This document shows positions 5,448 through 7,697 of a stretch of 7,697 nt of DNA, piece after piece. The translations under genes and the position numbers were made by a program. A model generated the notes under the pieces. That model worked only from the letters and a program-made list of their open reading frames with translations. It searched no databases and had not been told where the DNA came from. Source of the stretch: Deltaproteobacteria bacterium (GTDB lineage Bacteria; Desulfobacterota; Desulfobacteria; Desulfobacterales; JAFDDL01); contig JAFDDL010000316.1 in assembly GCA_019310865.1 (NCBI GenBank), positions 1 to 7,697 of the forward strand, in the 5' to 3' direction. The stretch's first letter is position 1; every line of letters starts with the position of its first letter.

Positions 5448-7358
5448 TTATGCATTTTCCCCTCTCAACTCCGCTACGATATCAAACAGATAATCCGCTT
5501 TTACTTGGGCTGGCTCAACGGGCGCTGCAGCAGCGATTTCTACTTTTGACCAGAACCTACGGGGCAGGCATTTCATAGCCCGTCCGTTCTTATGACTGAA
5601 GAAACTACCCCATAGCCCTTTTAAAGCAAGGGGGATTACAGGAACCGGGGTTTCGGAAACAATTCGCTCGATTCCCGATTTGAATCTGGTCATTTCACCA
5701 GTTTTTGTAAGGCAGCCTTCAGGGAAAATGCAAACAAGCTCACCGGCTCTTAGGGCCTGGGCAATCTGTCGGAATGCCTCTTTACACACAGCCGGGTTTT
5801 TCAACCCGGATTCAATCGGTATGGTTTTTGCGGTGCGAAATATAAAATTCATAACCGGCAGACGATAATAAGAACGATGCATGACAAACCGGATGGGTCT
5901 GCGGCAGGCGCCTGCGATAATTAGAGAATCGACGTAGCTGACATGGTTGCAGACCAACACCGCCGATCCTTCATCCGGAATTTGTAGCAAGTCATGGTGT
6001 TTTACCCGATACATGGTATGCGAAAGGAGCCAAACCACAAAGCGCATGGAAAACTCGGGGACTAGGGTGTAAATATATATCGCCACGCCTATATTTCCGA
6101 CGGCAATTAACAGAAAGAGCTGGGGGATTGACAGTTTTAATATACTTGAAGTAAAAATAGCCAGCACCGTTGCTAAAACCATAAAAAGCGCATTGAGAAT
6201 ATTATTTGCGGCGATGATGCGTGAACGAACCGCTGTGGATGTCCGGATTTGGACCATGGCATATAACGGGACGATATAAAATCCACCAAACAGGCCGATG
6301 AGGACAAAATCAGCCAATACGCGAATGGCGCCGGGGACAAATATAAACTCACGGATCCCCATTAAATGCGTTGCAGCCGGCAGATGATAAGCAAAAAAAA
6401 GATCAATGCCAAAGACGCTCAGCCCCAGAGAACCGAGCGGAACGAGGCCAAGTTCCACCTTTTTACCAGATAAGCGCTCGCATAAAAGAGAACCGATGCC
6501 GACACCGACCGAGAATAAAGCCAACAGCAGGGTTACGACACTTTCCCCAGCGTGCAAAAAGTCTTTTGTAAATTTGGGAAGCTGCGTCAAATAACTGACT
6601 CCGAGGAACCAGAACCAGGATATCCCCAGAATTGATAGAAAGACGGATCGATTTTTACCTGCAAGCTTAACGATGTTCCAGGTTTCGGCGGCAAGGTTCC
6701 AGTTAATTTTCAGCTCTGGCGCGGCAGGCCCTGCCTGTGGAATGAACCGGCTGAAAAGATACCCGCATAGTGCAAATAGAACCAGTGCGCACGCTATCCA
6801 GTAGGTGCCGTGGTTTAATTGAATCAATATGCCACCCGCAATCGTGCCGAGCAGTATCGATACAAATGTTCCCATCTCCACCATCGCATTTCCACCGACA
6901 ACCTCTCCCGGTGTCAAATGCTGCGGAATGATGCTGTACTTCAGTGGACCAAAAAAAGTCGACTGCGTTCCCATCATAAACATCAGAAGCAGTAGCGCAA
7001 AGAGGCTGTTTAAAATAAATGCTGCGGCGACAAGACACATGATAATGATCTCTACGATTTTAACATATCGGATCAGCAGCCCCTTTTCATATTTATCCGC
7101 GATTTGCCCGGCCAGGGATGAAAAGAGAAAAAATGGAAGAATTAACATCCCTGCTGCAACATTGATGAGAAGATGGGATTTTTCAGCCATCGCCTGAGTC
7201 GTTTGAAACGCAATAAATATGACCAGACCGTTTTTAAAGACATTATCGTTAAATGCCCCGAAAAACTGGGTCCAGAAAAATGGGGCAAACCGTTTAACGG
7301 TGAGCAAGCCAAACTGGCTCTTTTCACTCACTTTCTTATTTTCATTTCGGCTATTCAT
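5448..7358 (-). CDS. MFS lysophospholipid transporter (LplT-like) fused to PlsC-like 1-acyl-glycerophosphate acyltransferase domain
   Basis: This 636-residue inner-membrane protein has two modules. Residues about 20-435 are a 12-helix MFS carrier of the LplT type, with FFGAFNDNVFKN (32-43) in helix one, AGQIADKYEKG (83-93) as the loop 2-3 motif and FFGPLKYSIIPQ (135-146). Residues about 445-636 are a PlsC-type acyltransferase. Its catalytic NH-x4-D motif is N471 H472 VSYV D477, the phosphate-binding FPEG is 545-548, and IPLALKG (575-581) is the fourth block. In E. coli, LplT flips lyso-PE inward and Aas re-acylates it, so this fusion should do transport plus acyl transfer for phospholipid repair. 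Three-part relatives add a C-terminal AMP-binding acyl-ACP synthetase; here the protein stops after the acyltransferase, and no remnant of that module follows. AGGTGA lies 7 bases before the ATG. The gene starts 13 bases after a rhomboid-like remnant. Substrate is inferred from the family only. Confidence 0.92.
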   Translation of the reverse strand: MNSRNENKKVSEKSQFGLLTVKRFAPFFWTQFFGAFNDNVFKNGLVIFIAFQTTQAMAEKSHLLINVAAGMLILPFFLFSSLAGQIADKYEKGLLIRYVKIVEIIIMCLVAAAFILNSLFALLLLMFMMGTQSTFFGPLKYSIIPQHLTPGEVVGGNAMVEMGTFVSILLGTIAGGILIQLNHGTYWIACALVLFALCGYLFSRFIPQAGPAAPELKINWNLAAETWNIVKLAGKNRSVFLSILGISWFWFLGVSYLTQLPKFTKDFLHAGESVVTLLLALFSVGVGIGSLLCERLSGKKVELGLVPLGSLGLSVFGIDLFFAYHLPAATHLMGIREFIFVPGAIRVLADFVLIGLFGGFYIVPLYAMVQIRTSTAVRSRIIAANNILNALFMVLATVLAIFTSSILKLSIPQLFLLIAVGNIGVAIYIYTLVPEFSMRFVVWLLSHTMYRVKHHDLLQIPDEGSAVLVCNHVSYVDSLIIAGACRRPIRFVMHRSYYRLPVMNFIFRTAKTIPIESGLKNPAVCKEAFRQIAQALRAGELVCIFPEGCLTKTGEMTRFKSGIERIVSETPVPVIPLALKGLWGSFFSHKNGRAMKCLPRRFWSKVEIAAAAPVEPAQVKADYLFDIVAELRGENA

Positions 7359-7371
7359 TTTTTAATCACCT

Positions 7372-7518
7372 TTATGTTTTATGGATCAGCGCTTTTTTAC
7401 TCAAATTCAATTTCTCAAACCCATAATACAGGAAGAAAGCAACTATCCCACCGATAACACCACCAAGGTGGCAGGCGGCAAGCGGCTCTCCGCACAATCC
7501 CAAGTGTATGAAATGGTA
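7372..7518 (-). pseudogene. Remnant of a membrane protein C-terminus, possibly rhomboid-type
   Basis: After an in-frame TGA (7519-7521) there is an open run of 48 codons ending at TAA 7372. It reads GEPLAACHLGGVIGGIV, then AFFLYYGFEKLNL and a basic tail KKALIHKT. The A-x-x-x-H-L-G-G-x-x-G-G pattern followed by a hydrophobic helix resembles the last catalytic helix of rhomboid intramembrane proteases, where the histidine is part of the Ser-His dyad. No start codon with a ribosome site is evident, the frame is closed upstream, and I found no upstream GxSG serine motif. Another frame opens at ATG 7567 but is compositionally implausible (many Trp, Arg, Cys). The end sits 13 bases before the MFS-acyltransferase start, like an old operon neighbour. 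The rhomboid identity is tentative. Confidence 0.35.
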
Positions 7519-7521
7519 TCA

Positions 7522-7697
7522 AATATACGGTGCGTTTTCTTCGGTAATCACCCCCTTTCGTTGGCATGTTACCGTTTATAAACATCAAGTTTTATGCCAA
7601 TGGTGAAAAAATATATTTAAGGGTTTAATATTATGATAAATATTTGGATTTTTGCATGTTTGGTGAATTAATGGTATATATCCATTAGTGTTCAATT
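7522..7697. other. AT-rich non-coding region upstream of the remnant
   Basis: No credible gene was found. From about 7600 to the edge the sequence is strongly AT-rich on both strands. It contains TAATGG (7669-7674) and CCATTA (7682-7687) as inverted 6-base arms around TATATAT, which could be a small operator or chance. On the minus strand TTGGCATAAAACTTGAT (7584-7600) partly resembles a sigma-54 promoter but lacks the C of the -12 GC. A promoter for the MFS-acyltransferase gene is expected in this stretch, but I cannot place it with confidence. Confidence 0.4.

Noticed and set aside
5364..5549. Plus-strand open frame of 61 codons
   Set aside because: Its second half overlaps the end of the acyltransferase domain in antisense, and it has no ribosome site or recognisable features.
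7519..7521. In-frame TGA as selenocysteine joining the remnant to upstream codons
   Set aside because: The frame upstream is closed again by a TAA about 18 codons earlier, no start with sensible spacing exists, and the position resembles no known selenoprotein.
7415..7567. Minus-strand 50-codon frame from ATG 7567
   Set aside because: It lacks a ribosome site and is rich in Trp, Arg and Cys in its second half, as expected for an out-of-frame reading of the remnant.
7381..7581. Plus-strand open frame of 66 codons
   Set aside because: It is antisense to the rhomboid-like remnant, has no ribosome site, and its composition is unlike the other proteins.
7584..7600. Second sigma-54 promoter (TTGGCATAAAACTTGAT, minus strand)
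   Set aside because: The -24 half fits, but the -12 reads GA in place of GC, and the nearest intact gene is over 220 bases away; not strong enough to call.

Overview
The window looks like chromosomal DNA of a Gram-negative bacterium. The best guess is a Desulfobacterota (deltaproteobacterial) lineage. This rests on moderate base composition, two lipoprotein-type signal sequences, a TatT-type TRAP transporter and a bimodular MFS-acyltransferase of the kind seen in that group. It is an inference from protein character, not from a marker gene. No rRNA, tRNA, transposase, CRISPR array or phage gene was seen. All five recognisable genes are on the minus strand.

Layout, in order of transcription (high to low coordinate). 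Positions 7697-7359 are AT-rich and mostly non-coding, and hold a 48-codon open frame (7518-7372) that resembles the last membrane helix of a rhomboid-type protein and appears to be a remnant. Positions 7358-5448 encode a fusion of an LplT-like MFS lysophospholipid carrier with a PlsC-like acyltransferase, without the acyl-ACP synthetase module of the three-part family members. Positions 5447-4834 are a 614-base intergenic stretch. It contains a perfect 71-base tandem duplication, then an upstream inverted repeat, a palindrome and a good sigma-54 type promoter facing the next gene. Positions 4833-992 are a three-gene operon: TatT (TPR-like lipoprotein), DctP-type periplasmic binding protein and a fused DctQM permease. 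The order T-P-QM is that of the tetratricopeptide-repeat-associated TRAP transporters known from Treponema pallidum (Tp0956-Tp0958). Positions 991-846 are a short spacer with repeated GTGTCT elements. Positions 845-1 are the 5' part of an unrecognised lipoprotein gene that runs off the window edge. It has no stop codon in the window and so is easily missed.

How it fits together: the TRAP operon should import an unknown ligand with an ion gradient. The binding protein lacks the arginine that clamps a carboxylate in classical DctP proteins, so the ligand is probably not a simple C4-dicarboxylate and could be hydrophobic. The neighbouring MFS-PlsC fusion should flip lysophospholipids inward and re-acylate them. 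A shared role in recovering lipid-like molecules from the envelope is possible but unproven. The most useful items for a second look are the sigma-54 control region, the duplicated 71-mer, the altered binding-protein motif, and the edge-truncated lipoprotein.
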